This document shows positions 19,201 to 28,628 of a DNA stretch of 37,095 nt, in pieces. Each line of letters begins with the position of its first letter. The first letter of the stretch is position 1. The translations under genes were made by a program, and so were the position numbers. The notes below the pieces were generated by a model. That model was not told where the DNA came from. It worked only from the letters and a program-made list of their open reading frames with translations, and searched no databases. Source of the DNA: Actinomortierella ambigua (lineage: Eukaryota; Mortierellomycota; Mortierellomycetes; Mortierellales; Mortierellaceae); NCBI GenBank assembly GCA_016098155.1, contig JAAAJB010000351.1, positions 1 to 37,095 on the forward strand. Reading direction: 5' to 3'.

Positions 19201-19318
19201 GCTGGCCCACGATCAGGCCCGCTCCGGCACCATCAGCACGGTCGTCACGGAGGGATGTCGACGCGTCAGCACGACGGTGGTGGAGTTTGACGCTGGTCCC
19301 GCTACAGGATCCAACTGA
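16296..19318 (+). CDS. BET4: Rab geranylgeranyltransferase (type II) alpha subunit with Ig-like and LRR parts
   Basis: Five exons: 16296-16298, 16444-16563, 16677-16804, 16969-17156 and 17442-19318, joining to 771 aa. Exon 1 is the ATG alone (ATG|GTATGC); a TAG directly precedes exon 2, so a splice is required. The protein starts MEGRHGQKKQVFTPEGLKAK. Prenyltransferase-alpha repeats follow: YYSCWNIRRNIL, SYYMWNHRRWCLEH, FHGWDYRRYIIRQL, NYSAWHNRSKLL and DQSAWLYELWLVG (to about residue 250). With BET2/RABGGTB this subunit geranylgeranylates the C-terminal cysteines of Rab GTPases presented by REP. Residues about 253-363 match the Ig-like domain of animal RABGGTA, and 589-667 hold leucine-rich repeats (LETLNLDSNAI, VKHLVLSNNSIKRLEGL). 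A Gln-rich stretch (about 397-433) and an acidic/basic stretch (about 550-583) are insertions. Yeast Bet4 lacks the Ig and LRR parts. Confidence 0.93.
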
Positions 19319-19432
19319 GTGAAGGGACACAGCGTTGTGGGGGGCAATGGAAGAAACGAGAGAAATTAGACCCAAATAGCGAGGAAAGAAAAAAAAAGAC
19401 ATGGCTACATCCAACATTGACAAAAAAATTCA

Positions 19433-19438
19433 AATAAA
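19433..19438 (+). terminator. Candidate BET4 poly(A) signal
   Basis: Perfect AATAAA, 115 bases downstream of the BET4 stop codon, in an A-rich context. Hexamer and position are the only evidence. Confidence 0.5.
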
Positions 19439-19956
19439 AGAAGACAAGATGTAAAAGAAATATATGATTGAATGTGATTGCCCCGAGGAGGATGTCTTGA
19501 AAGATCGAACATCTGTTGTTGTGTGATCCAACTTTATTTCAATTATCAGCATTGGGTATGGAAACAGAAAAAAAAAGATGTGAACCTCAAAGAAAGAATG
19601 GTGGCAGCAGACAATAAGCAGCTAGTCTATTATGGAGAATGAAGGAGTCACGGCCTCTCCCCCTCCTCACATTACAAATGATTGTGTGATTTGCGAGATC
19701 AAGTGGGGGGAGGGGAAATTGGGTAGAGAAAAAAAGAGGTATCTCTCTCCTCTTACTGCTATCGACGACCGAGGCGTTATTCTCAAGCCTACCCGCCATT
19801 TTTTTTTCTTTCTTTCCAATATGTGGAGTTACTCTGTACCTCTTTCATGGAGATACGAAAAAGTACCCGATCAAAGATACCTTTGGAATCTCAGCACCTC
19901 TTCTCCATTTCGTTTTTGGGGGGATCTTCTTGAGCTACTTTTTTTCAAGTGATTAT

Positions 19957-19962
19957 TTTATT
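19957..19962 (-). terminator. Candidate poly(A) signal of the kelch gene
   Basis: AATAAA on the minus strand in an AT-rich context, about 143 bases downstream of the stop codon at 20105-20107. Confidence 0.45.
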
Positions 19963-20104
19963 TTAGGGGGAACGCATAGAGGGGGGAAAAAAATCATGAA
20001 TCGGGGTTGAGAAAAGAAAAAAAAGGGGGAGAGGGAGAATTATCGTTGAAAAAGTGATCGTCAATGTGATGCATTTTTTTTTTTTTTTTGGGTAGATTTT
20101 TCAG

Positions 20105-23100
20105 TTAGGGAAAGTTGACAGGACGACCGTTTGCCGCGGCGGTGGTCTGCGGGGCAGTCGAGTAGCGGTGCGAAGGCGGAGACGACGAGGACGTGGTGGT
20201 CGACATGGACGCGTCCTCGTCCGAGATGATCGACGGCATATCGGCCGAGCGCGGAATCTTGTAGCTCGAAGCAAAGTCTCCATGCAAGGGCTGCTGTCCA
20301 TACTGTGGGATCAACGACATGGTCGTCTGCGTCTGGCTCGGCAACGACCCGCTTGGCAAACTGCCGCTCGGCAGCGGCGACTCGATCGACGGCAGGTGCA
20401 CCGCTTGCAAGTGCGGGGTATATTGGAAAACCTGATGGTCCGAATGGCCCATCGCCGCCGCCGCTGCCGCCGCCATCGCAGCCTCCGTGGCCGACGGCGT
20501 CGACCCTGCCGCGGACGAGTTGCTCAGACCGGCCCACGACCATGGCCACGTCATCATGGGCCCTTGCTCAGACGAGCCCACTGCACTGGCCGGGACGAGG
20601 ACATGGCCAGGTGGAACAACGCCGTACGGGGACGACACGGGCTGAGAGAGCGGCTTGCTGCTGGATGGGTTGTTGGGATCAAAGGGGACAAACTGGGGCG
20701 ACGCGCGTACTTCCCGCACCATCAGGGGTGGAGGTGGAGGGTACGATGGTGGGATCGGCGACAGTGGGGCAGAGGTGTCTGGGAACGAGGTCAGGCCAGA
20801 GGTCAACGCACTCACGGGGTCACACGACGACTCGTACGAGGTGTTGGACGGTGACGAGCTACCTGGTGGTGGTGGTGGTGCTACGACGCCTCCCATGGCA
20901 GCAGCCGCTGCTGCTGCTGTCGCGGCTGCACCTTGAGGCATGGGTGGGCGTGCATAAGGATTGGCGCCATACCACGAGAGGAGCCGCGATTCCAGGTGCG
21001 AGCCGGCGCTGTTCAGGCGAGAGCCAGAGCCGTCGGCATAAGGGTTACCACCGGCGCCCGAGGTGGGGACCATGGCGATGCCCATGGGCATCGCCTCGGG
21101 GACGGTGGGCAGATGGCTCTGCGAGGCCGAGTTTGGATTGGCCGCCATGGACCAACGTGGGGCGATACCGTAGGGTGGAGTAAACATCATCTCGGACGCC
21201 GCCGAATGAGGGCGTGCCCCTCCAGAGGTGGCCACACTACCGGCGACACTGTTTCGGTCAGCCAAGGGGATCAACAGATACTCGGGTGCATACGCGGACA
21301 GGCCCGGTGTGGACGAATACTGCTCCGACTGGGCTCGGCTTCGACGGTCGTTCAGGGCCGGGATCGTCATGGAGGCAGCCTCGGCCTCGTTCATCCGCTT
21401 GCGCGCCTCTTCCTCCTCCAGCTGCAGGCGTGACAGGTCCTCCTTGGAGTTGTGGACGCTTTCATAATCGCCCTTCTCCTCGAGCTCGGGAATCTCCTTG
21501 CTGACGCGGTTGATCTTGCGCAGCTTGGGGAGATAGTAAGGTCCATGGTACTCGTCGCCTACAGCGCCGCCGCCGTTCGCCATCGAATCGGCCACTGAAA
21601 ACCGGCTGGTGTCGGCCTTGGACATTCGGTGGTCGCTCGTGGCCGTCGACATTCGGTAGCTGTCGCGTGGCGACTGTGATGATGGTAGCGAAGAAGGCGA
21701 AGAAGGTGGGCGAGCCCTGGGCGAGTGTGGGGGTGTCTCGTCGTCTCCGGGCTTCCTGTGCGCGGCCGGGTTGAGTGCTGTCGGTCCCGAGATGGAGGGT
21801 CCCTTATTCCTGGCGTTCCGTTGCTTGCGTCGTCGGAAAAAGATGAACAGCCCCACTGCGAGAAGGATCGCGGCCACGCCTCCACCGGCCGCTCCACCAA
21901 TAAGCGCCACGTTCGTTCCACCACTGTCGCCACCGCCGCCGTTTTTGTCTGAACCAGGAGTGCCGCCGTTACCACCATTGCCACCGTCGCTCGGCTGCAT
22001 TCCAGGCGGCAAAATCGGCTTGATGCTCGCGTAGGCCGCGGGTGGTGTGTAAGAGGTCACCCAGGCGTCCTGGGCGGTGTCGTACACTTTGAGAGCACCT
22101 GCTGGAGTCGATACCGGTTTACCATAAGGCGTCAAAAAGCCCGCCCAGACGATAAACTGGTTCCCTACAACCGTACATGCAGAGTAGCCCACAGGGTTGC
22201 CGGCCGGACCATTGTTCGTCGCTTGTTTCCAGGTCATGGTCGTGGTGTCCAGAATGAACAGGTCGCTGCTTCCTACAGAGTTTACGAACCCTCCATAAAC
22301 AAATATCCTGGTGTCGTCTATACAAGATATAAACAATCGGGTGTTTATATTTTGTGACCAAGTTGGGCGGGGGGGGGAGAGAGGAGGGAAACAGGGGCAC
22401 CATTGATGGTTAGAAAGAAATTTCTGTACCATGCGCAGAGAGGACAAAGAGCCAGAAGAGCACCAAGAAACGGCGCGCATCTGTGCCCCACAGAGAGAGA
22501 GGGAGAGAGGGATGGAGAGCAAATGATGCGGGAGCCAATTCTTACCTGAGGCTACGCAGTGGCGATCTCGGGCGGTAGGGGCTGTCCCTGTTGCCGTCTG
22601 GCAGATGACGGATGTGGTGGTGGTTGTGGTGGTGATGGTGGTGGTGATTGCGGTGGTAGTTGTAGTGGTGGTGGTTTCATGTTGGAGAAGATGAGCAAAA
22701 AAAAAAAAAAAAAAAAAAAGGGCAAGCAAAAAAGGGAAAGGGAAAAAAGGAGAGAAGGCCCCGCCAAAGTAAAATGCACTGCCCAACATAAGCTTTTTGC
22801 ATTTTAGCACTACATCGAAAAAAAAGGTGCGGGTGCAGGGCCAAAGTGAGAGAGAGAGAGCGAGAGACTGGGGAGATAGACTGGGGCAGAGGGAGAGCGA
22901 GAGAGAGAGAGAGAGGAATGGCCAGAGATGGCCGGGATGGTGCACGATGGTACAAGACAAGAGAAATAATAATTGTAATAAAACAAGGGATGCAGTGCAT
23001 GCACATGCACAGCAGTAGTAGCGGCAAGAGGGCAGTAACGGCAGGAGTAGCAAGTATCCACAACAATAGAAAAAAAGAACAACATACCTCTTTGACCCAC

Positions 23101-23990
23101 TCATTCATGTTCGCAGTGTCCTTGAGTACATCCAGAGCAGTAAACAAGGCTGGCGCACCGGTGGCGAGATCTCTGCCTCCGAGGACGTACCAGCCAGGCG
23201 AGCGACCACCCTTGACATAACCTATGCCATACCCTGTTCTCGAAGGGGCGACCGGGCCCGTGTTGTTGGCGGATGTTGCAGGGATAACCTTCACAGAGAC
23301 GATTTCCTTGTCGGTGTCGAGCACCAACTGTTGATTCCGTTTATCGGTGCCATTAATGCCAGCGTTGCCACCCAAGGCCATGAATCGTCCCGAGACCGTA
23401 CTCAGTGCTCCTTGAAAGTCGCGCCAGCCCTCTGTCAAGCTATTGGGCACCGCCGACCCATCAGGGACAGCGGACCATTGGCCCGCTGTTGCTTCATACC
23501 GCATAATAAGCGTCGTTGGTTTATTGATCTGTCCACCGGTACCCTCGTCGACAGTTCCACTCCCCGGCTCGGTTTGGCACGACCGTTTCGCACCACTGTT
23601 CCAACCCAGTGTATACACCTTGTTGTTATCGAGCGAGTGGGTAGCGACATGGTACGAGTTCATGACCGCGCCCTTATCACTTCCAGGCATGTTGAAGTAG
23701 GCTGGCTTATTCAAGTCGGCCCAAGGCTTTGTCAGGTCGAGGGCAAAGAACTGTTGCACAACGCACTCACTGTTTGGTGTGCCTGGACCATATTCGCCTC
23801 CTTGGATGTAAAACAGACCATTGGACTGGGTGTATGCCATTGCGCCGAGGGGGTGTTTGTCGAAGCCTGTGGTCAGTTGTGCATGGGTTGTGGTAGTAAA
23901 GAGGCAGGCAAGGACAGAGAGGAGAGTGAGGCTAGCGGGGCGGGTGAGTCGCCGCGGTGGGTGGTTATGGGCAGTGGCTGTGGCGGGCAT
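20105..23990 (-). CDS. Kelch-repeat single-pass membrane protein with long cytosolic tail
   Basis: Three exons: 23990-23088, 22597-22546 (only 52 bases) and 22317-20105, joining to 1055 aa. The start chosen, 23990, gives a signal peptide (PASLTLLSVLACLFTTTTHAQ); an in-frame ATG at 24044 would put Lys-rich sequence first. The ectodomain carries kelch-type blades: GLFYIQGGEYG, KVYTLGW, RFMALGGNAG, GWYVLGGRD, IFVYGGF, QFIVWAGF. These form a beta-propeller as in attractin or galactose-oxidase-like proteins; no catalytic residues were sought. A Gly-rich linker precedes the membrane helix at about residues 452-476 (GGVAAILLAVGLFIFF), followed by RRRKQR. The ~580-residue tail is Pro/Ser-rich, with polyproline runs and KINRVSKEIPELEEKGDY-type charged segments, so it may bind SH3 or cytoskeletal partners. 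Such kelch-TM-tail proteins recur in Mortierella-type genomes, to my recollection. Role unknown; adhesion or sensing are guesses. Confidence 0.88.
22613..22676. repeat. TGG/CCA trinucleotide-like repeat in kelch intron 1
   Basis: Imperfect GGT/TGG units on the + strand, read as CCA/ACC in the minus-strand transcript. The repeat lies inside intron 1 (22598-23087), just before the acceptor of the 52-base exon. A run of about 22 A at 22696-22717 (T in the transcript) precedes it. Confidence 0.75.
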
Positions 23991-25158
23991 CGTTGTTCGC
24001 TTCTTCTTTTTTTGCTGTGGATAGAGGGAGAGGTGCATGGTCACTATTGTGGAGTTGTCGTGGGCATAAGGGTGGGTAGTGAGAGATAGAGAGAGAAAGA
24101 GAGAGAGAGAGAGCCGAGAGTCGTTGAGGGTCAGGTTCTGGTGTCGTTAACGTGGATTTGGAAGCCAAAGGGGAAAAGGGTTTTTTGGTTTTCAGAAGGA
24201 AGATGGGTGGATGGGTGTGGCCTTTGGTGAGGAGGAGGAGGACGGGGGATGATTAACAATGAGAGGATGAGAGGTGAAGTGAAGAGAGGTGAAAGAAAAA
24301 AGGACGAAAGAGAAGAACGCCCTGAACAAGAGCTGGTGACAACACACGCCAACAGGGGTTTTGTGGTTGGTCCCCACCCGGCCTTGAGCACCCAACAGGT
24401 ACGGACGGTGAAATACACGCACACTTGTCCTTTCTCCGACCCAGAACCCAAAGGAAAAAGAGGGTTCGAATGGTTGGCCTTTTTCTTGACAGGCAGAGGA
24501 GGAGAGGGAGGAGAGGGAGGGGAGGAGAGAAGGGGGGAGGGGAGGAAAAAAAAGTTGACAACGAGGGCGAGAGAGTGAGAGGGAGAAGAGAGAGAAAGAG
24601 AGAGAGAAGAAAGAAAGAGAGATGGCACTGTTGGTAGGGCAACTTTGTTTGAGCGGAGTGCTTGCTCTCATTGCCAATGGTTGGTCGCTAGTCTACACAC
24701 ATTTTGTTTGTACTGTTTGCTGTATTGGTTGCTCAATCCCTTTTCCCATTTCCCACCAACCAGTTCTGCCCAGGAGGGTGACACAAGCGCTACCATCGAT
24801 AGATGTGTGCGGATGTTTTTTTTTTTTTTTTTGATGTGCGTCTATTTGCATAAAATCGTGAGCTTTCTCCTCGGGCCAACTAGGAGAGAGAGAGTGGACA
24901 GACGGGAAATGGGGGGGGGGGGGGGCTGCTCTTTTTTTAAACAGACTATTAGGGTAGCAAGAAAATCAAATGGTACAAGTACAAGGGGGTGGTGGAAGAA
25001 GGTCGGTGGGATAGGATGGATGGGATGGGATTGGGCGGGACGCAAAATACTGTAATTGTGTATGGAGGCAAAGTTGTGGTTAGACAGATATATAAGCTGA
25101 TTACGAAAAGGAAGCAATGAAGAAGAAGAAAAAAAAGAATGGACTGATGTCATATCTA
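23991..25158. other. Spacer between the kelch gene start and the ADP1 stop
   Basis: Holds the kelch gene's promoter and leader and the ADP1 3' UTR, both on the minus strand. It is GA-rich from about 24085 to 24620 on the + strand, so the kelch transcript leader would be pyrimidine-rich. T and G homopolymers occur near 24817-24832 and 24912-24924. No poly(A) hexamer for ADP1 is evident and no coding frame looks real. Confidence 0.55.
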
Positions 25159-28100
25159 TTACTTGCGCTCCTTGAGACGCAGCGTGACAAGACCCCAGAA
25201 AGTGCCAATAAACAGGAGGATGAAGCCCAGCAGCACGACCATGTTGCGCCAGTAGCCCGTCAGCGAGAACCCAAACAACTTTTGCAGAATGAGTGAGCCA
25301 GGCACGTTGAACGACACGCCCTGGATCGAGTCGATGAGCTTCGATGTCGCCACCTCGTTGACCGCCAACGCCTCAAAACCGTACTTGTAGATCGACAGGT
25401 ACTGGATCCATGTCAGCGCCTTGGGAATCTTGCCCTGGTTGATCATGAAACCACCAAACAACATCATGAAGAGCATAGCAATCGACGACGCCAGCGACGC
25501 CACTCCCGTCGACCGCACGCCAGCCGCAATCACAAGACAGAACAACGCCGTCGCCACATTGAACAGCACCAGGATCAGGATAAACTTGAAGAACGTCGTC
25601 ACCACAGGTGACAGGCCAATCATCCAGTACGAGATGCAGCCCATCAGCAGCGCTGGCAGGATACGCAGAGGAAGCAGGTCAAACAGCAAGGTCGAGATGA
25701 TGAACGGCATCGGTGGGTAGTAGCCGTTCGACCGCTCCTTGATGAACAGCGTCCGCGTCTCTGTAAATGCGCCCAGCGCCGAGATACTGCTGAATCCGAG
25801 CAAGGCCAGCATAAAGAACAGCGAACCGGCGCGGTTCTGGAAACCTGCCAAGTCCATCGGCACCTTAAAGTACAGACCGCCAATAAACAAACCGAGGACA
25901 ACCGACACCGCAATATGGAGCGACAGCAACGCATGATTGCGAATCAGGGTCTGGAAGTCACGCTTCATGATCACCTGTAGCTGACCCAAGAAACTTGTCG
26001 CATACGCATGTGGCTTCTTCCGGCCAGGGGTATCCATCTCGGACAGGGACGTCCTCGACGAGCCGGAAGAGCCACCCGCAATCTGTGTCTCGTCATCAAT
26101 CGGGACGTTCACCTCAGCCTTGCCGTTGATGATCGAGCCAGTGCGACGGACAGCCTCAGTCGTGTGAAGAGCCTCCAATCCAGTCGAGGCGGCCTTTTCG
26201 TCCTCGAGATCAGGGCCATAGCTCTTGGCCTGCTCCAGCATCTTTTGGTCCATGGCAATATCCAGCAAATAGTCGGCAATGTTGTAGTTGGGAGGGCATT
26301 CAAGGCCACGGCGGTTAAAGTATGCAGCAGCTGTCTTGGTCGGGCCAAAGTACAGTGTCTCACCCTTGGCGACGACGAGGGTCTGGTCAAACATGTAAAA
26401 GATGTCGGAGCGGGGCTGGTGAATTGTCAGGATAACCGTTGTTGTCTTGCTACGGGCCAATTTGGACAGCACCTCGACGACCATGTGGGCACTGAACGAA
26501 TCCAATCCAGACGTTGGCTCGTCGAGAATCAGGATCGGAGGGCGGGTAATCAACTCGAGCGCAATCGACACACGACGCTTCTCACCTCCAGAGATACCTC
26601 GAGCGGTCACATTGCCGATACGACGCTGGGCACAATGAGTCAAGCCCAGCATCTCAATGACTTCAGAGACACGCTCGTGAACACGATGGATAGGCATGCC
26701 TTCCGGCAGACGCAGCATGGCCGAGAACAGGATGGCTTCGTACACAGTCTGGGTCGGTGGCAGTACATCCTCTTGGTCCACAAAGCCAACCGCGCGTCGG
26801 ATATCGCTCTCGTGCACCTGCTTGCCGTTCAACAGAATCTGGCCAGTGACGACGCCGTCCTTGCGCTTGCCAGCCAAGATATCGACCAACGTCGACTTGC
26901 CCGCACCGGAGGGACCCATCACGGCCAGGACCACGCCCGCCGGGGCCGCGCCCGAGATACCCTTGAGAATCTGAAGGCCGCTCGAATTGAGAGTGTAGCC
27001 GACGTTGCGGAACTCGACCGAGGCCGCGTCCGTGTTGAGGGTGTAAGGGGTGCGCATCATGCGGAGCTGGGTGCGGCGAGCCAAAGAGCAAGTGATAATC
27101 AGGGCGAGAACGACAAAGCCAAGGACGGCAAAGCAGGCAATGATACCGGGAGCCATGGTCGACTCGACCTGGGTGAGTTGTGAAGTCTGCTCCGAGGGGA
27201 ACACACACTCGCCACGGTCGCAGTCAATCATCTTGAGACCATCGGGGAAGAAACCGGCCAGGTCGCCAATGAAGAAATCACAGGCGCGGCTATCGTCGTG
27301 TGGGCAGGTGAGCGAGAAGGGGCCCTTGAGGTTGTTGATGGTGTTGTCGAGGATGATGACCTGGCCAGGCACACCGCCGCACATGATGGCGTCTGGTCGG
27401 CACGTGCACTGCATGGTCGGGCACTCCCACCGGGTGCGAATGCCATTCTCCTTGGATTCCGTGGTCGACTTGGCACAGTCCCTGATGCTGCACCAAAACT
27501 GCTCATCGCCTCCGTGCCAGAGCTGCGCCGTCACCGAGCTGTTTTGGGCGTCCATGCTGATGCTGAGTGAGTAGCTGCCGGGCCAGAGCGCTTCCAGCTC
27601 GGGTGTTCGGACACCGCAAGACATGAATCCGTTGTAAAAGACTTCGGGTTTCTTGTTGCACACCAAGTTTTCGTTGCCGAGGAATGAGGTTCGCGTCACA
27701 GGCTTGGACATGCAGGCGTTGTCGTCCTGACATACTGTTTTTTTTTTTTTTTTTTTTTTTTTGGCAGGAAAATGTGTTGCGCACGTTCATAGAAGGATAA
27801 ACAAAAACAGGATGAAGGAGGGGGTGAGGGTGGAGAGTTTTACAGAAACAAGAGAGAGGGGTTAAGGTCAGTCATGGTTCGGTCTCTCATCTTTCTTTGC
27901 TCTTAGACTCTTTTTGTCGCGCAAGGAGGCCAGGGGGAGAGAAGTTTATTCTGTTCACATCCTTAGTTTCTTACCATTGCAGTTGAATCCGCCAAAGCCG
28001 GCATCACATTTTCCATCGCAGTTTTCACCCTTGGGCACTGTTTTCCGCTGGGTCGGGTCGAGCAATGAGGAACCACAAGAGAGTAGGGAACAGTCGCTGT

Positions 28101-28628
28101 CACCAAAGCCAGGAGGACACTTGCACGTCTTGCCTTGGCAGATACCTCCATTCATACAACCCTAAAAAAGTTAAATGGTGACATAGAGAGGAAGGCGGGA
28201 TCGTGAGGGGCCGACAAGCGAAGCCCGATCGAAGGTATGAGTTTTTTTAGTTCCATTGGTTCTGTATTCTTAGTGCCTGCGCTTTACATGAACATGTATT
28301 CCCTTCCACACGACAAGGTTTTGTATTTTCGCCCCCCTTGTATTTTGGACAGAACAGAAGGACCTATTCATCCTATCATGGGGCCGGTCCTGGCCCTGAT
28401 CAAGGTGGTTCCAGGAGTTGAGCCGGTAATGGGATGTAGGGGACGACGAAGAGGAGGGGAGTTGTGACATGGTTCCTTTACCTTGGGGCTGGAGGAGCAG
28501 TCGTATTCGGGCTTGCAAACGCCATTGGTTGGTACTGGTGCTGGTGCGGTCACGTTTCCTGTAGGTGTTTGCGCGGCTACGAGGCCTGCAAGCACCAATG
28601 TGCCCAAGGCAGCTAAGGAGAAGCGCAT
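25159..28628 (-). CDS. ADP1: ABCG-family transporter with EGF-like N-terminus (ADP1 type)
   Basis: Three exons: 28628-28482, 28161-27975 and 27734-25159, joining to 969 aa. Residues 1-20 (FSLAALGTLVLAGLVAAQ) are a signal peptide. Cys-rich EGF-like modules span about 50-119 (GCMNGGICQGKTCKCPPGFG; NCNVCQDDNAC, completed across the second splice). A membrane helix near 307-327 (FAVLGFVVLALIITCSL) precedes the nucleotide-binding domain: Walker A GPSGAGKST (Lys near 391), signature ISGGEKRR near 492, Walker B ILILDEPTSGLD near 510-522, and the switch His in TIHQPRSD. A regulatory linker is followed by about six membrane helices to the C-terminus (residues ~700-969). It is an NBD-first half-size transporter like S. 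cerevisiae Adp1 and would need to dimerise. All ATPase motifs are intact. The substrate is unknown; Adp1 itself is poorly characterised. Confidence 0.93.
27738..27762. repeat. Homopolymer of 25 T (A in the ADP1 transcript)
   Basis: Lies in ADP1 intron 2, ending three bases from the acceptor AG. In the minus-strand pre-mRNA it is poly(A), so the 3' splice site lacks an adjacent polypyrimidine tract. The exact length may reflect sequencing or assembly error. Confidence 0.85.

Larger units (their letters stand above)
19319..20104. other. Convergent 3' spacer between BET4 and the kelch gene
   Basis: AT-richer than the genes around it, with several A and T runs. AATAAA at 19433-19438 (+) is the likely BET4 poly(A) signal, 115 bases past the stop; TTTATT at 19957-19962 (AATAAA on minus) is the likely signal for the kelch gene, about 143 bases past its stop. 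Short open frames here look non-coding. Confidence 0.6.

Noticed and set aside
22677..23087. Continuation of kelch exon 1 frame to a stop at 22677
   Set aside because: The sequence after WVKE becomes low-complexity, and the GTATGT donor plus downstream kelch exons explain it as intron 1.
24461..24475. GGTTCGAAT motif resembling a tRNA B box on the + strand
   Set aside because: It is followed by GG rather than CC, and no matching stems or A box lie upstream.
26008..27183. 391-codon + strand open frame opposite the ABC transporter
   Set aside because: Antisense shadow of the ADP1 nucleotide-binding domain; no recognisable protein in this frame.
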